A DNA stretch of 64,000 bases from Streptomyces melanogenes. Lineage in GTDB: Bacteria > Actinomycetota > Actinomycetes > Streptomycetales > Streptomycetaceae. Position numbers and translations under genes: made by a program. The notes below the pieces were generated by a model. That model did not search any database, was not told where the DNA came from, and saw nothing but the letters and a program-made list of their open reading frames with translations. Position 1 is the stretch's first letter, and the number at the start of each line of letters is the position of its first letter. This document shows, in pieces, positions 25,367 to 33,738 of the stretch. The stretch spans positions 62,001-126,000 of the forward strand of contig NZ_BMTS01000020.1 in the NCBI RefSeq assembly GCF_014649795.1, read 5' to 3'.

Positions 25367-26215
25367 GTGGACCAAACAACCACCCGGCCACGGGTCGGGC
25401 ACATCCAGTTCCTCAACTGTCTGCCGCTCTACTGGGGGCTCGCCCGCACGGGCACGCTGCTGGACCTGGAGCTCACCAAGGACAGCCCTGAGAAGCTGAG
25501 CGAACAGCTCATCCGGGGCGATCTCGACATCGCTCCGGTCACCCTCGTGGAGTTCCTGCGCAACGCCGACGAACTGGTGGCCTTCCCCGACCTCGCGGTC
25601 GGCTGCGACGGGCCGGTCATGTCCTGCGTGATCGTCTCGCAGCTGCCGCTGGACCGGCTCGACGGCGCCCGGGTGGCCCTCGGTTCCACCTCGCGCACCT
25701 CCGTACGCCTGGCGCAGCTGCTGCTCGCCGAGCGGTACGGGGTCGAGCCCGACTACTACTCGTGCCCGCCCGACCTCGGCCTGATGATGCAGGAGGCGGA
25801 CGCGGCGGTGCTGATCGGGGACGCCGCGCTGCGCGCCTCGCTGCACGAGGCCCCGCGCCTGGGCCTCCAGGTCCACGACCTGGGGGCCATGTGGAAGGAG
25901 TGGACGGGCCTGCCGTTCGTCTTCGCCGTGTGGGCGACCCGCAAGGACTACCTGGCCCGCGAGCCCGAGGTGGTGCGCGAGGTCCACGAGGCGTTCCTGG
26001 CCTCCCGCGACCTCTCCCTGGAGGAGGTCGCCAAGGTCGCCGAGCAGGCCGCCCGCTGGGAGGTCTTCGACGCGGAGCTCCTGGAGCGCTACTTCACGAC
26101 GCTGGACTTCCGCTTCGGCGCCGAGCAGCTCAAGGGCGTACGGGAGTTCGCGCGCCGGACCGGACCGACCACCGGGTTCCCGGCGGACGTCTCGGTGGAG
26201 CTGCTCAGCCGGTAG
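25367..26215 (+). CDS. mqnA: Chorismate dehydratase MqnA
   Basis: 282 residues of the MqnA/MqnD periplasmic-binding-like fold: VGHIQFLNCLPLYWGL at the start, DIAPVTLVEFLRNADEL, ALGSTSRTSVRLAQLLL and AVLIGDAALRA. The FLNCLPL and SRTSV blocks mark MqnA rather than MqnD. MqnA dehydrates chorismate to 3-[(1-carboxyvinyl)oxy]benzoate, the first step of the futalosine pathway and the substrate of MqnE. GTG 25367 has no convincing ribosome site and a possible -10 box lies 7 bp upstream, so translation may be leaderless. It is convergent with the esterase gene. Confidence 0.94.
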   Translation: MDQTTTRPRVGHIQFLNCLPLYWGLARTGTLLDLELTKDSPEKLSEQLIRGDLDIAPVTLVEFLRNADELVAFPDLAVGCDGPVMSCVIVSQLPLDRLDGARVALGSTSRTSVRLAQLLLAERYGVEPDYYSCPPDLGLMMQEADAAVLIGDAALRASLHEAPRLGLQVHDLGAMWKEWTGLPFVFAVWATRKDYLAREPEVVREVHEAFLASRDLSLEEVAKVAEQAARWEVFDAELLERYFTTLDFRFGAEQLKGVREFARRTGPTTGFPADVSVELLSR

Positions 26216-26227
26216 GCGTCGGCACGG

Positions 26228-27280
26228 TCAGGACGACGGGATCGGGGCCTGCAGCTTGCTGCTGATCCACTGCATGGTCCCGTCGCCCATCCCCTTGATG
26301 TAGGTGTGGGCGTTGTGCTTGCCGCCCTGGATCACCTGGAGGTGGGTCTTCACCGGGCCCTTGCCGTACTTGGCTATGAAGCCGTTCAGGTTCGCCATGC
26401 CGCCCTCCTTGGTGCCGATCTGGAAGGCGAGGTCGACCTCGGGGCCCTTCTTGTCGATCAGGTCCTGGGCGAGCTTCTCCGGGTTGTTCGCCTGCTTCTC
26501 GGCCTCGTGGCCCGCCCACAGCGGGGAGTCCGGCACGGTGTCGGGGCCCGAGGCGATCACGGCCTTGAACTGGTCGGGGCGCTTGAGCACCGACTTCAGG
26601 CCGACGAAGCCGCCGGAGGAGGAGCCCATGAACGCCCAGCCGTCCCGGGACTTGAAGGTGCGGAAGTTCGCCTTCACGAAGTCCGGCACGTCCTCGGTCA
26701 TCCAGGTGCCCATCTTGGGCCGGCCCGGTATGTCACTGCCGTCGTAGTAGTACTTCGCGTCCGGGTTGAGGACCGGCATCACCACGACGAACGGGACGCT
26801 CTTGCCCTGCTTGGACCACTCCGTGATGCTGCTCTGGAGCTTGAGGTCGGTGCCCATCCAGTAGTTCTTGGGGTAGCCGTTGCCGCCGGGCAGGGCTATG
26901 AGCACCGGGAAGCCGCTCTGGGCGTACTTGGGGTCGAAGTACTGCTTCGGCGCCCAGACCCACACCTTGCCCGTGAAGCCCGACTTCTTGCCGTGCAGCG
27001 TGGTCACGCCGATCTTGGTGCCGTCCTCCAGCGTGTTCTGCGTGGTGAACTGCGCCTTCGGGCCGGTCGGCAGCAGGGTCTTGGAGGCGACCTCGGAGGT
27101 CTTCTCGTTCTGCCCCTTGTCCTGCCCGGAGCCCTTGCCGCCGCTGCCCTTGGGTGCGGGCGTCGAGGAGGTGCCCGGGTCGTCGAAGCTCACCGGCTTG
27201 CCCTCGTCGGAGCAGCCGGAGACCAGCGCGACAGAGCCGAGGACGGCGGCGGCCATCAGTGCGGTGGTGCGGCGATTCAT
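26228..27280 (-). CDS. Lipoprotein esterase (esterase D/PHB-depolymerase-like)
   Basis: 350 residues. The N-terminus is a lipoprotein signal (MNRRTTALMAAAVLGSVALV then the lipobox SGC), followed by a Gly/Ser/Lys linker. The rest is an alpha/beta hydrolase of the esterase D type: PVLIALPGGNGYPKNYW, nucleophile FMGSSSGGFVGL, and His in VIQGGKHNAHTYIKG. It should sit on the outer face of the membrane. Relatives include putative mycolyl-transferase-like esterases; the substrate is unknown. ATG 27280 has GGAG 6 nt upstream. It is divergent from the kinase gene and convergent with mqnA. Confidence 0.87.
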   Translation of the reverse strand: MNRRTTALMAAAVLGSVALVSGCSDEGKPVSFDDPGTSSTPAPKGSGGKGSGQDKGQNEKTSEVASKTLLPTGPKAQFTTQNTLEDGTKIGVTTLHGKKSGFTGKVWVWAPKQYFDPKYAQSGFPVLIALPGGNGYPKNYWMGTDLKLQSSITEWSKQGKSVPFVVVMPVLNPDAKYYYDGSDIPGRPKMGTWMTEDVPDFVKANFRTFKSRDGWAFMGSSSGGFVGLKSVLKRPDQFKAVIASGPDTVPDSPLWAGHEAEKQANNPEKLAQDLIDKKGPEVDLAFQIGTKEGGMANLNGFIAKYGKGPVKTHLQVIQGGKHNAHTYIKGMGDGTMQWISSKLQAPIPSS

Positions 27281-27489
27281 TCGGTGCTCCGAGGTGTTTT
27301 GGGACGCTTGGGGCGTTTTCCGGCCAATTACTAGTTTCCCGTGTGAACTCCGCAGAGAGAGACGACCGGTCGTTCGAATCGGTTCGCCGTCGTACGCCGT
27401 GGATCCGGCCCGGCCGAGTGATCCCGCGCACGTCACGCTCTACCCTGCTGTGCGACCGTACTTGACGGCATGGGGGAGAGCAGATCGCG

Positions 27490-29259
27490 ATGCAGCCGCT
27501 CGAAACCGGCGAACCGCGCACCATCGGCGCCTACCGGCTGCTCGGCCGGCTCGGCGCGGGCGGCATGGGCCGGGTCTATCTGGGCCGCAGCGCCGGGGGC
27601 CGCACGGTCGCCGTGAAGGTGGTCCACCCGCACTTCGCCCTGGACGAACAGTTCCGCGCCCGCTTCCGGCACGAGGTGGAGGCGGCCCGCCGGGTCGGCG
27701 GCGCCTGGACCGCGCCGGTCCTGGACGCCGACCCCGAGGCCTCGGTGCCCTGGGTCGCCACCGGCTATGTGGCGGGCCCCTCGCTGGCCCAGGCCGTCGC
27801 CGCGCACGGGCCGCTGCCCGAGCACGCGGTGCGCGCGCTGGGCGCCGGGCTCGCGGAGGCGCTGGCGGCGGTGCACGCGCTGGGGCTCGTCCACCGCGAT
27901 GTGAAGCCGTCCAACGTGCTGCTCACCCTCGACGGCCCCCGGCTGATCGACTTCGGCATCGCCCGCGCCACGGACGGCACGGCCTCGCTCACCGCGACGG
28001 GCGTCTCGATCGGCTCGCCGGGCTATATGTCGCCCGAGCAGATCCTCGGCAAGGGCGTCACCGGCGCCGCCGACGTCTTCTCGCTGGGCGCGGTCCTGGC
28101 GTACGCGGCGACCGGCGCGCCCCCGTTCCCGGGCGACTCCTCCGCCTCGCTGCTCTACAAGGTGGTGCACGAGGAGCCCGAGCTGGACGGGCGGCTCGAC
28201 GGGGAGCTGCGGGCGGCGGTGGAGGCGTGCCTCGCCAAGACGGCGGCGGCCCGCCCCGCCCCCGCCGAACTGGCCCGGCGGCTCGCCCCGGACGGCGCGG
28301 CCGCGCTGGTCGCGGGCGGCTGGCTGCCGGGGGCGCTGGTGGAGGAGGTCAGCCGGTCGGCGGTGCGGCTGCTGGACCTGGAGCCGGAGGTGCAGGACGC
28401 GGAGGCGTCGGGGCCGGTGGCGTTCACCAGCCCGGCGGTGGGGGTGTTCGGGCCGCCGGACGCGTCGTACGGGGCGGGGGTGGGCACGGGGGCGGGTGCT
28501 GGCTCCGGTGCTGGGGCTTCGCAGGGCCTGGCCGCGTACGGCAATGGCAGTGGCGGTACGACCGGCGGTACGAGCGGTACGGGATCCGTCGCCGATGCCG
28601 TGCCCGGGCCGCGTACGCCCGAGCCGCCCGCCGCCCCGCCCCGCGTCTCGCTCTCCGTCGGGACGGCCGTCGAGCCGGGGGAGCGGGGCCGGGGGCGGCG
28701 GATGAGCTGCACGGTCGCGCTGGCCGTGGCGGGGGCGGTGGCGGCCGCGTCCGTCGGCGCCGCGTTCCTCTTCGACCTGGTGCCGGGCGGCGACGAGAAG
28801 CACGACTCGGCGTCGAGCGGCCCCAGCCAGTCGAGCACACCGGGGGACGCGGGCACGGGCGCGACCGGCGGCCCGGCGGTGTCGGAGGTGCCGAAGGCGT
28901 TCCTCGGGACCTGGAAGGGCCCGATGACGGAGTCCACGACCGGGCAGCCGCACGGCGATCTGACGGCGGTGTTCAAGGCGGGCGCCACCGGCGAGGACGT
29001 TCTGCGCACCTCCTCCAAGATCAGCCTCCTGGGCACGACCGTGGAGTGCTTCGGGGTGGGCAAGCTGGTCTCCGGCACGGCCCAGCGCGTGACGATCGAG
29101 GAGCGCACGGACATGACCCGCGAGAACACGGCGGGCCTGTGCACCACCGGCACGGCCACCCTGGTCTTCACCCGCAACTCCGACGGCACGCTCAAGTACG
29201 AGTCGAAGGAGATCGGCGCGGGCAACCCGTACGCGACTCTGGTCAAGGAGACGGGCTGA
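27490..29259 (+). CDS. Membrane Ser/Thr protein kinase with extracellular domain
   Basis: 589 residues. Kinase domain 14-275: Gly loop GRLGAGGMGRV, Lys43, catalytic HRDVKPSN at 135-142, DFG at 154-156 and GYMSPEQILG. A low-complexity Gly/Ala/Ser/Thr linker follows, then one membrane helix near 405-430 (MSCTVALAVAGAVAAASVGA), an Asp/Ser/Gly-rich stalk and an outer domain from about 475 (FLGTWKGPMTESTTGQPHG). That domain has a pair of Cys (VECFGVG, GLCTTG) and beta-rich pattern and may sense an envelope ligand. No PASTA repeats are present. The gene lies between mqnA and mqnC, divergent from the lipoprotein esterase; substrates are unknown. Confidence 0.93.
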   Translation: MQPLETGEPRTIGAYRLLGRLGAGGMGRVYLGRSAGGRTVAVKVVHPHFALDEQFRARFRHEVEAARRVGGAWTAPVLDADPEASVPWVATGYVAGPSLAQAVAAHGPLPEHAVRALGAGLAEALAAVHALGLVHRDVKPSNVLLTLDGPRLIDFGIARATDGTASLTATGVSIGSPGYMSPEQILGKGVTGAADVFSLGAVLAYAATGAPPFPGDSSASLLYKVVHEEPELDGRLDGELRAAVEACLAKTAAARPAPAELARRLAPDGAAALVAGGWLPGALVEEVSRSAVRLLDLEPEVQDAEASGPVAFTSPAVGVFGPPDASYGAGVGTGAGAGSGAGASQGLAAYGNGSGGTTGGTSGTGSVADAVPGPRTPEPPAAPPRVSLSVGTAVEPGERGRGRRMSCTVALAVAGAVAAASVGAAFLFDLVPGGDEKHDSASSGPSQSSTPGDAGTGATGGPAVSEVPKAFLGTWKGPMTESTTGQPHGDLTAVFKAGATGEDVLRTSSKISLLGTTVECFGVGKLVSGTAQRVTIEERTDMTRENTAGLCTTGTATLVFTRNSDGTLKYESKEIGAGNPYATLVKETG

Positions 29260-29265
29260 GGGGTG

Positions 29266-29290
29266 GGGGCCCCGGGGTGCCCGGGGCCCC
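29266..29290 (+). terminator. Hairpin between the kinase gene and mqnC
   Basis: Arms 29266-29276 (GGGGCCCCGGG) and 29280-29290 pair perfectly around three bases, 7 bp after the kinase stop. No T-run. Confidence 0.75.
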
Positions 29291-29362
29291 GGACCGAGGC
29301 CGGGGAACCCCGCTGGCGTAGGCTGGCGGTCCGTCCGCAACCCTGCCGAAAGGGACACCCCG

Positions 29363-30562
29363 GTGACTGAGAAGGCCGACCTTCAGTCCGTCCTCGACCG
29401 TGCCGCCGGGGGCGGGCGCATCACCCCCGAAGAGGCGCTCGACCTCTACCGCTCGGCGCCGCTGCACGCGCTGGGCGCCGCCGCCGACGCGGTGCGCCGC
29501 CGCCGGTACGCCGGGACCGAGCACATCGCCACGTACATCATCGAGCGCAACATCAACTACACGAACGTGTGTGTCACGGCGTGCAAGTTCTGCGCTTTCT
29601 ACGCGGCCCCCAAGGACACCAAGAAGGGCTGGACCCGCGACCTCGACGACATCCTGCGCCGCTGCGCGGAGACCGTCGAGCTGGGCGGCACCCAGATCAT
29701 GTTCCAGGGCGGCCACCACCCGGACTTCGGCGTCGAGTACTACGAGAAGCACTTCAGCGCCATCAAGCAGGCCTTCCCGCAGTTGGTCATCCACTCCCTC
29801 GGCGCGTCCGAGGTCGAGCACATGGCCCGCATCTCCGGGGTCCCGGTCGAGGAGGCGATCCAGCGCATCCACGCCGCCGGGCTCGACTCCTTCGCGGGCG
29901 CCGGCGCGGAGCTGCTGCCCGCGCGGCCGCGCAAGGCGATCGCCCCGCTCAAGGAGAGCGGCGAGCGGTGGCTGGAGATCATGGAGATCGCGCACGGGCT
30001 CGGCGTCGAGTCGACGTCCACCATGCTGATGGGCACCGGCGAGACCAACGCCGAGCGCATCGAGCACCTGCGGATGATCCGCGACGTACAGGACCGCACG
30101 GGCGGCTTCCGCGCGTTCATCCCGTACACCTACCAGCCCGAGAACAACCATCTGAAGGGTCGGACGCAGGCGAGCGTCTTCGAGTACCTGCGGATGATCG
30201 CGGTCGCGCGCCTGTTCATGGACAACATCGCGCACATCCAGGGCTCCTGGCTCACCGTCGGCAAGGAGGCGGGCCAGCTGTCGCTGCACTACGGCGCGGA
30301 CGACCTCGGCTCGATCATGCTGGAGGAGAACGTCGTCTCCTCGGCGGGCGCCAAGCACCGCTCCAACCGCATGGAGATCATCGACCTGATCCGCAAGGCG
30401 GGCCGGGTCCCGGCCCAGCGCGCCACGACGTACGAGCACCTGCTGGTCCACGACGACCCGGCGAACGACCCGGTCGACGAGCGCGTCATGTCGCACATCT
30501 CGTCGACGGCGATCGAGGGCGGCACGGCGCATCCGGAGCTGAAGCTGCTCGCGTCGAACTAG
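29363..30562 (+). CDS. mqnC: Cyclic dehypoxanthine futalosine synthase MqnC (radical SAM)
   Basis: 399 residues. Radical SAM motif CVTACKFC with Cys at 70, 74 and 77. Blocks QIMFQGGHHPDFGVEYYE, HSLGASEVEHMARI and FRAFIPYTYQPENNHLKG match MqnC. The enzyme closes the ring of dehypoxanthine futalosine to the cyclic intermediate later cut by MqnD (gene not in this window). GTG 29363 follows an AGGGAC site. A second small gene begins 4 bp after its stop and is probably cotranscribed. The two radical SAM enzymes of the pathway (here and at 2899) are related but distinct. Confidence 0.95.
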   Translation: MTEKADLQSVLDRAAGGGRITPEEALDLYRSAPLHALGAAADAVRRRRYAGTEHIATYIIERNINYTNVCVTACKFCAFYAAPKDTKKGWTRDLDDILRRCAETVELGGTQIMFQGGHHPDFGVEYYEKHFSAIKQAFPQLVIHSLGASEVEHMARISGVPVEEAIQRIHAAGLDSFAGAGAELLPARPRKAIAPLKESGERWLEIMEIAHGLGVESTSTMLMGTGETNAERIEHLRMIRDVQDRTGGFRAFIPYTYQPENNHLKGRTQASVFEYLRMIAVARLFMDNIAHIQGSWLTVGKEAGQLSLHYGADDLGSIMLEENVVSSAGAKHRSNRMEIIDLIRKAGRVPAQRATTYEHLLVHDDPANDPVDERVMSHISSTAIEGGTAHPELKLLASN

Positions 30563-30566
30563 CCCC

Positions 30567-31103
30567 GTGCTGACGATTCACGCCCCTGCCGTGGGCGACG
30601 CGGTCGTGGTCGAGGGCTCTGTGGTGGCCGCGATCGGGCCGTACGAGGAGTTGGCGGCGGCGTATCCGGCCGCGCGGGTGCGGCGGTGGCCGGGGGTGCT
30701 GGTGCCCGGCCTGGTCAATCCGTACGGCCCGGAACTCCTTGAGCAGGCCTACCACCCGGATCCCCGTGAGGCCGACGAGCTCGGGGTCGACCCCGTGCCG
30801 GTGTTCTTCGCGGACGAGGTGCGCTTGGGCGCGAGCGCCCGTCGGGGGGTGCAGCGGATGCTGGCGTGTGGGGTGGTGGCGGTTTCGGGGGAGTTGCGGG
30901 TGCGGGCGGTGGTGGAGGCCGTGCGGCGCTCGGGGGTGGCGGTGGTGCCGCGCGCGTCTGTTCCGTCCGGGACGCCTGCTCTGTCGGCGGGGGTGGGGTT
31001 GCCGCCGCTGCGGGTGGGTGACGCGGCCCGGTTCGCGGTGTTCGACGGTTCGGTGTGCGTGGCTACGGTGCTGGGCGGCCGCCTGGTGTACCGCGCGAAG
31101 TAG
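30567..31103 (+). CDS. Truncated amidohydrolase-like protein coupled to mqnC
   Basis: 178 residues beginning GTG 30567, 4 bp after mqnC. The N-terminus resembles the small beta-sandwich that starts imidazolonepropionase-like amidohydrolases (LTIHAPAVGDAVVVEGSVVA, RWPGVLVPGLVNPYG). The C-terminus resembles their closing strands (GDAARFAVFDGSVCVATVLG). The metal-binding TIM barrel is mostly missing: no HxH and no later metal ligands are seen, and VNPYG stands where active enzymes have VNxHxH. A non-catalytic role, or a new one tied to futalosine metabolism, is likely. Late codons use more G/T at third positions than mqnC does. Confidence 0.72.
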   Translation: MLTIHAPAVGDAVVVEGSVVAAIGPYEELAAAYPAARVRRWPGVLVPGLVNPYGPELLEQAYHPDPREADELGVDPVPVFFADEVRLGASARRGVQRMLACGVVAVSGELRVRAVVEAVRRSGVAVVPRASVPSGTPALSAGVGLPPLRVGDAARFAVFDGSVCVATVLGGRLVYRAK

Positions 31104-31149
31104 CCCCCACCCCACCCCTTCCCGAAAGCCCTCTGGCGGGCGGCCGGGT

Positions 31150-31276
31150 GTTCGTCTGCGAAGCGTGGTGGGCTGAGCGCGCAGTTCCCCGCGCCCCTAA
31201 AGGGGCGCCCCGAAGGGGCGCATTTAAGGGGTGCGGGGAACTGCGCGACCAGCCCACCACCGGCCCGCAGGTGAAC
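31150..31276. repeat. Pair of inverted dispersed-repeat copies before menG
   Basis: One copy (about 31150-31208) and an inverted copy (about 31225-31276) of the dispersed repeat fill most of the 231-bp gap between the mqnC unit and menG. The arms could form a long hairpin that isolates the two transcription units. The gap holds no gene. Confidence 0.85.
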
Positions 31277-31334
31277 GGGCGCGTCCCAGGGGGGCGTGGG
31301 CGGCGGGGGCGGAGCCCCCAGGCACAATGAGGGG

Positions 31335-32030
31335 GTGACCCGCGCATCTCTGGACAAGCAGCCGCACGAAGTCGCCACGATGTTCGACGACGTCGCCGCG
31401 AACTACGACCGAACCAACGACGTGCTCTCGCTCGGCCAGGCCCGCCTGTGGCGCAAGGAGGTCGCGAAGGCGGTCGACGCGCGCCCCGCCCAGAAGGTCC
31501 TGGACCTCGCCGCCGGCACGGCCACCTCGTCCCTCCCCTTCGCCGCCACCGGCGCGTACGTCGTCCCGTGCGACTTCTCCACCGGCATGCTGAAGGTCGG
31601 CAAGGGACGCCACCCCCACCTCCCGTTCACGGCCGGCGACGCCACGAAGCTCCCCTTCAAGGACGACACCTTCGACGCCGTCACCATCTCCTTCGGCCTG
31701 CGCAACGTCCAGGACACCGACACCGCCCTGCGCGAGCTGTTCCGCGTCACCCGCCCCGGCGGCCGCGTGGTCATCTGCGAGTTCTCGCAGCCGACCTGGA
31801 AGCCGTTCCGTACGGTCTACAGCGAGTATCTGATGCGCGCGCTGCCCCCGGTCGCCACGGCCGTTTCGTCGAACCCGGACGCGTACGTCTACCTCGCCGA
31901 GTCCATCCGTGCCTGGCCCGACCAGCCCGCGCTCGCCGCGCGGCTCCAGCAGGCCGGCTGGTCCAAGGTCGCCTGGCGCAACCTCACCGGCGGTGTGGTC
32001 GCGCTGCACCGCGGCTACAAGCCCCAGTAA
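31335..32030 (+). CDS. menG: Demethylmenaquinone methyltransferase (MenG/UbiE type)
   Basis: 231 residues of the UbiE/MenG family: FDDVAANYDRTNDVLSLGQ near the start, SAM-binding VLDLAAGTATSSLPFAA, ISFGLRNVQDTDTALRELFR and RVVICEFSQPTW. It methylates the naphthoquinone ring in the last step of menaquinone synthesis. GTG 31335 is in an AATGAGGGGGTG context; the CACAAT just upstream could be a -10 box, so translation may be leaderless. The glutaminase gene follows after 19 bp. Confidence 0.94.
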   Translation: MTRASLDKQPHEVATMFDDVAANYDRTNDVLSLGQARLWRKEVAKAVDARPAQKVLDLAAGTATSSLPFAATGAYVVPCDFSTGMLKVGKGRHPHLPFTAGDATKLPFKDDTFDAVTISFGLRNVQDTDTALRELFRVTRPGGRVVICEFSQPTWKPFRTVYSEYLMRALPPVATAVSSNPDAYVYLAESIRAWPDQPALAARLQQAGWSKVAWRNLTGGVVALHRGYKPQ

Positions 32031-32049
32031 CCCGGCGGGCCCGACCACC

Positions 32050-32961
32050 GTGGACTACCAGGCCGTCCTCCACCAGATCGCCGACGACGTCGCGCCCCTC
32101 GTCGGGCGCGGCACCCCCGCCGCGTACATCCCCGCCCTCGCCGACGTCGACCCGTCCCGCTTCGGGATGGCCGTCGCGGACCTCGACGGCAAGGTGTACG
32201 GGGTGGGGGACTGGCAGCGGCCGTTCTCCGCGCAGTCGATCACCAAGGTCTTCACGCTCGCCCTGGCGCTCGCGCGCGGCGGCGACAGCCTCTGGGAGCA
32301 CGTCGGCCGCGAGCCGTCGGGCAACCCGTTCAACTCGCTCGTGCAGCTGGAGTACGAGAACGGGATCCCGCGCAATCCGTTCATCAACGCGGGCGCGCTG
32401 GTCGTCACCGACCGGCTCCAGACCCTCACCGGGGACGCCAGCAGCGAGCTGCTGGAGTTCCTGCGGGAGGAGACCGGCAACCCCGAGCTCGCGTTCGACG
32501 CGGTGGTGGCCGAGTCGGAGTCGGCCCACGGCGACCGCAACGCGGCCCTGGCCCACTTCATGGCCTCGTACGGCAACATCGCCAACGACGTACCGACGCT
32601 GCTCGACCACTACTTCTGGCAGTGCGCGATCGAGATGAGCTGCGCGGACCTGGCCCTGGCGGCGCGCTTCCTGGCCCGCCACGGCCTGAGGGCGGACGGC
32701 TCCCGCCTGCTCTCGCGCAGCGAGGCGAAACAGATCAACGCCGTGATGCTGACCTGCGGGACGTACGACGCGGCGGGCGACTTCGCGTACCGCGTCGGCC
32801 TCCCCGGCAAGAGCGGCGTGGGCGGCGGCATCGTCGCGATCGTCCCCGGCCACTGCACCCTCTGCGTCTGGAGCCCGGGCCTGGACGCCCGCGGCAACTC
32901 GGTAGCAGGAGTAGCGGCCCTGGACCGCTTCACCACGCTGACGGGCTTGTCGGTGTTCTGA
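32050..32961 (+). CDS. glsA: Glutaminase (serine-dependent, GlsA type)
   Basis: 303 residues of the bacterial/mammalian-type glutaminase with the beta-lactamase fold: SAQSITKVF (the S-x-x-K nucleophile motif), NPFNSLVQLEYENGIPRNPF, NAGALVVTD and, near the end, GKSGVGGGIVAIVPG. It converts glutamine to glutamate and ammonia in the cytosol. GTG 32050 lies 19 bp after menG, so it is probably cotranscribed; ribosome site weak (GGCGGG). No link to menaquinone synthesis is known to me. Confidence 0.93.
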   Translation: MDYQAVLHQIADDVAPLVGRGTPAAYIPALADVDPSRFGMAVADLDGKVYGVGDWQRPFSAQSITKVFTLALALARGGDSLWEHVGREPSGNPFNSLVQLEYENGIPRNPFINAGALVVTDRLQTLTGDASSELLEFLREETGNPELAFDAVVAESESAHGDRNAALAHFMASYGNIANDVPTLLDHYFWQCAIEMSCADLALAARFLARHGLRADGSRLLSRSEAKQINAVMLTCGTYDAAGDFAYRVGLPGKSGVGGGIVAIVPGHCTLCVWSPGLDARGNSVAGVAALDRFTTLTGLSVF

Positions 32962-32969
32962 GTCCTTCC

Positions 32970-33110
32970 ACCTGCGGACCGTGGCTGGCTGGCCACGCAG
33001 TTCCCCGCGCCCCTAGCAGGGTTGCCCCGAGCTTGGCCGAAAGCCGCTCCCCCGAGGGGGTTTAGGGGCGCGAGGAACTGCGCGACCAGCCCAGAGGCCC
33101 GCAGACGAAC
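32970..33110. repeat. Pair of inverted dispersed-repeat copies after the glutaminase gene
   Basis: One copy (about 32970-33015) and an inverted copy (33061-33110) with a short hairpin (arm CCCCC at 33049 and GGGGG at 33056) between them. The element fills the gap between two convergent genes and touches the stop of the GNAT gene. Confidence 0.85.
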
Positions 33111-33638
33111 TCACAGCGCCAGGCGGAAGCAGTACCCCTCCCGCCCACCCACCGGCGTCACAAACGTCTCCCCCAACCGCATCCCCAGCCGCCGCGCAAC
33201 CGCCACAGACCGCGCATTCCGCGCATCCACCATCGCCACCACCCCACCAACCCCCGCAGCCCGCACCCGATCCAGCGTCGCCCGAGCCGCAGCCGTCGCG
33301 TACCCCCGACCCCACGCGGAACGGGCCAGCCGCCACCCGATCTCCACCTCCCCCACCGGCCCCCACGCATGCGGCCACGGCTGCGCCCCCGTGAAGCCGA
33401 GGACGCGGTCGTCCTCGTCGAGGAGGGTCCAGAGGCAGAACCCCCGCTCCGCGTCGTGCTTGCGCTGCCGCGCCGTCAACTCCTCGTACACCGACAGCTC
33501 CGCCGCCCTGCCCCCGTGGAACTCCATGACCTCCGGGTCGTCGAACACCTCGTGCCACGCGTACGCGTCCTCCTCGGTCGGCACGCGCAGCCGTACGACG
33601 GGCGGCGACGGCAGGGACTTCTCCTCGGTCGAGCTCAT
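33111..33638 (-). CDS. GNAT-family N-acetyltransferase (RimJ/RimL type)
   Basis: 175 residues. The acetyl-CoA-binding motif A appears as WRLARSAWGRGYATAAAR, and the end reads NARSVAVARRLGMRLGE, typical for RimJ/RimL-like enzymes that acetylate protein N-termini or small amines. Start ATG 33638 with AAGGG about 10 nt upstream; the frame extends further but without support. It is divergent from the reductase gene at 33739. Substrate unknown. Confidence 0.9.
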   Translation of the reverse strand: MSSTEEKSLPSPPVVRLRVPTEEDAYAWHEVFDDPEVMEFHGGRAAELSVYEELTARQRKHDAERGFCLWTLLDEDDRVLGFTGAQPWPHAWGPVGEVEIGWRLARSAWGRGYATAAARATLDRVRAAGVGGVVAMVDARNARSVAVARRLGMRLGETFVTPVGGREGYCFRLAL

Positions 33639-33738
33639 AGCGGGGCAACCCTTCGCGATAACGATCAACAGCCACCCATAGACTGCACATGTCCTGTGCT
33701 TTCCGGCATGCCAAATCGAGTCTTCGGGAGAACCCGCT

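Noticed and set aside
31150..33110. Insertion sequence or transposon around menG-glsA bounded by repeat pairs
   Set aside because: No transposase lies between the repeat pairs, the same repeat occurs elsewhere, and the enclosed genes are core metabolism.
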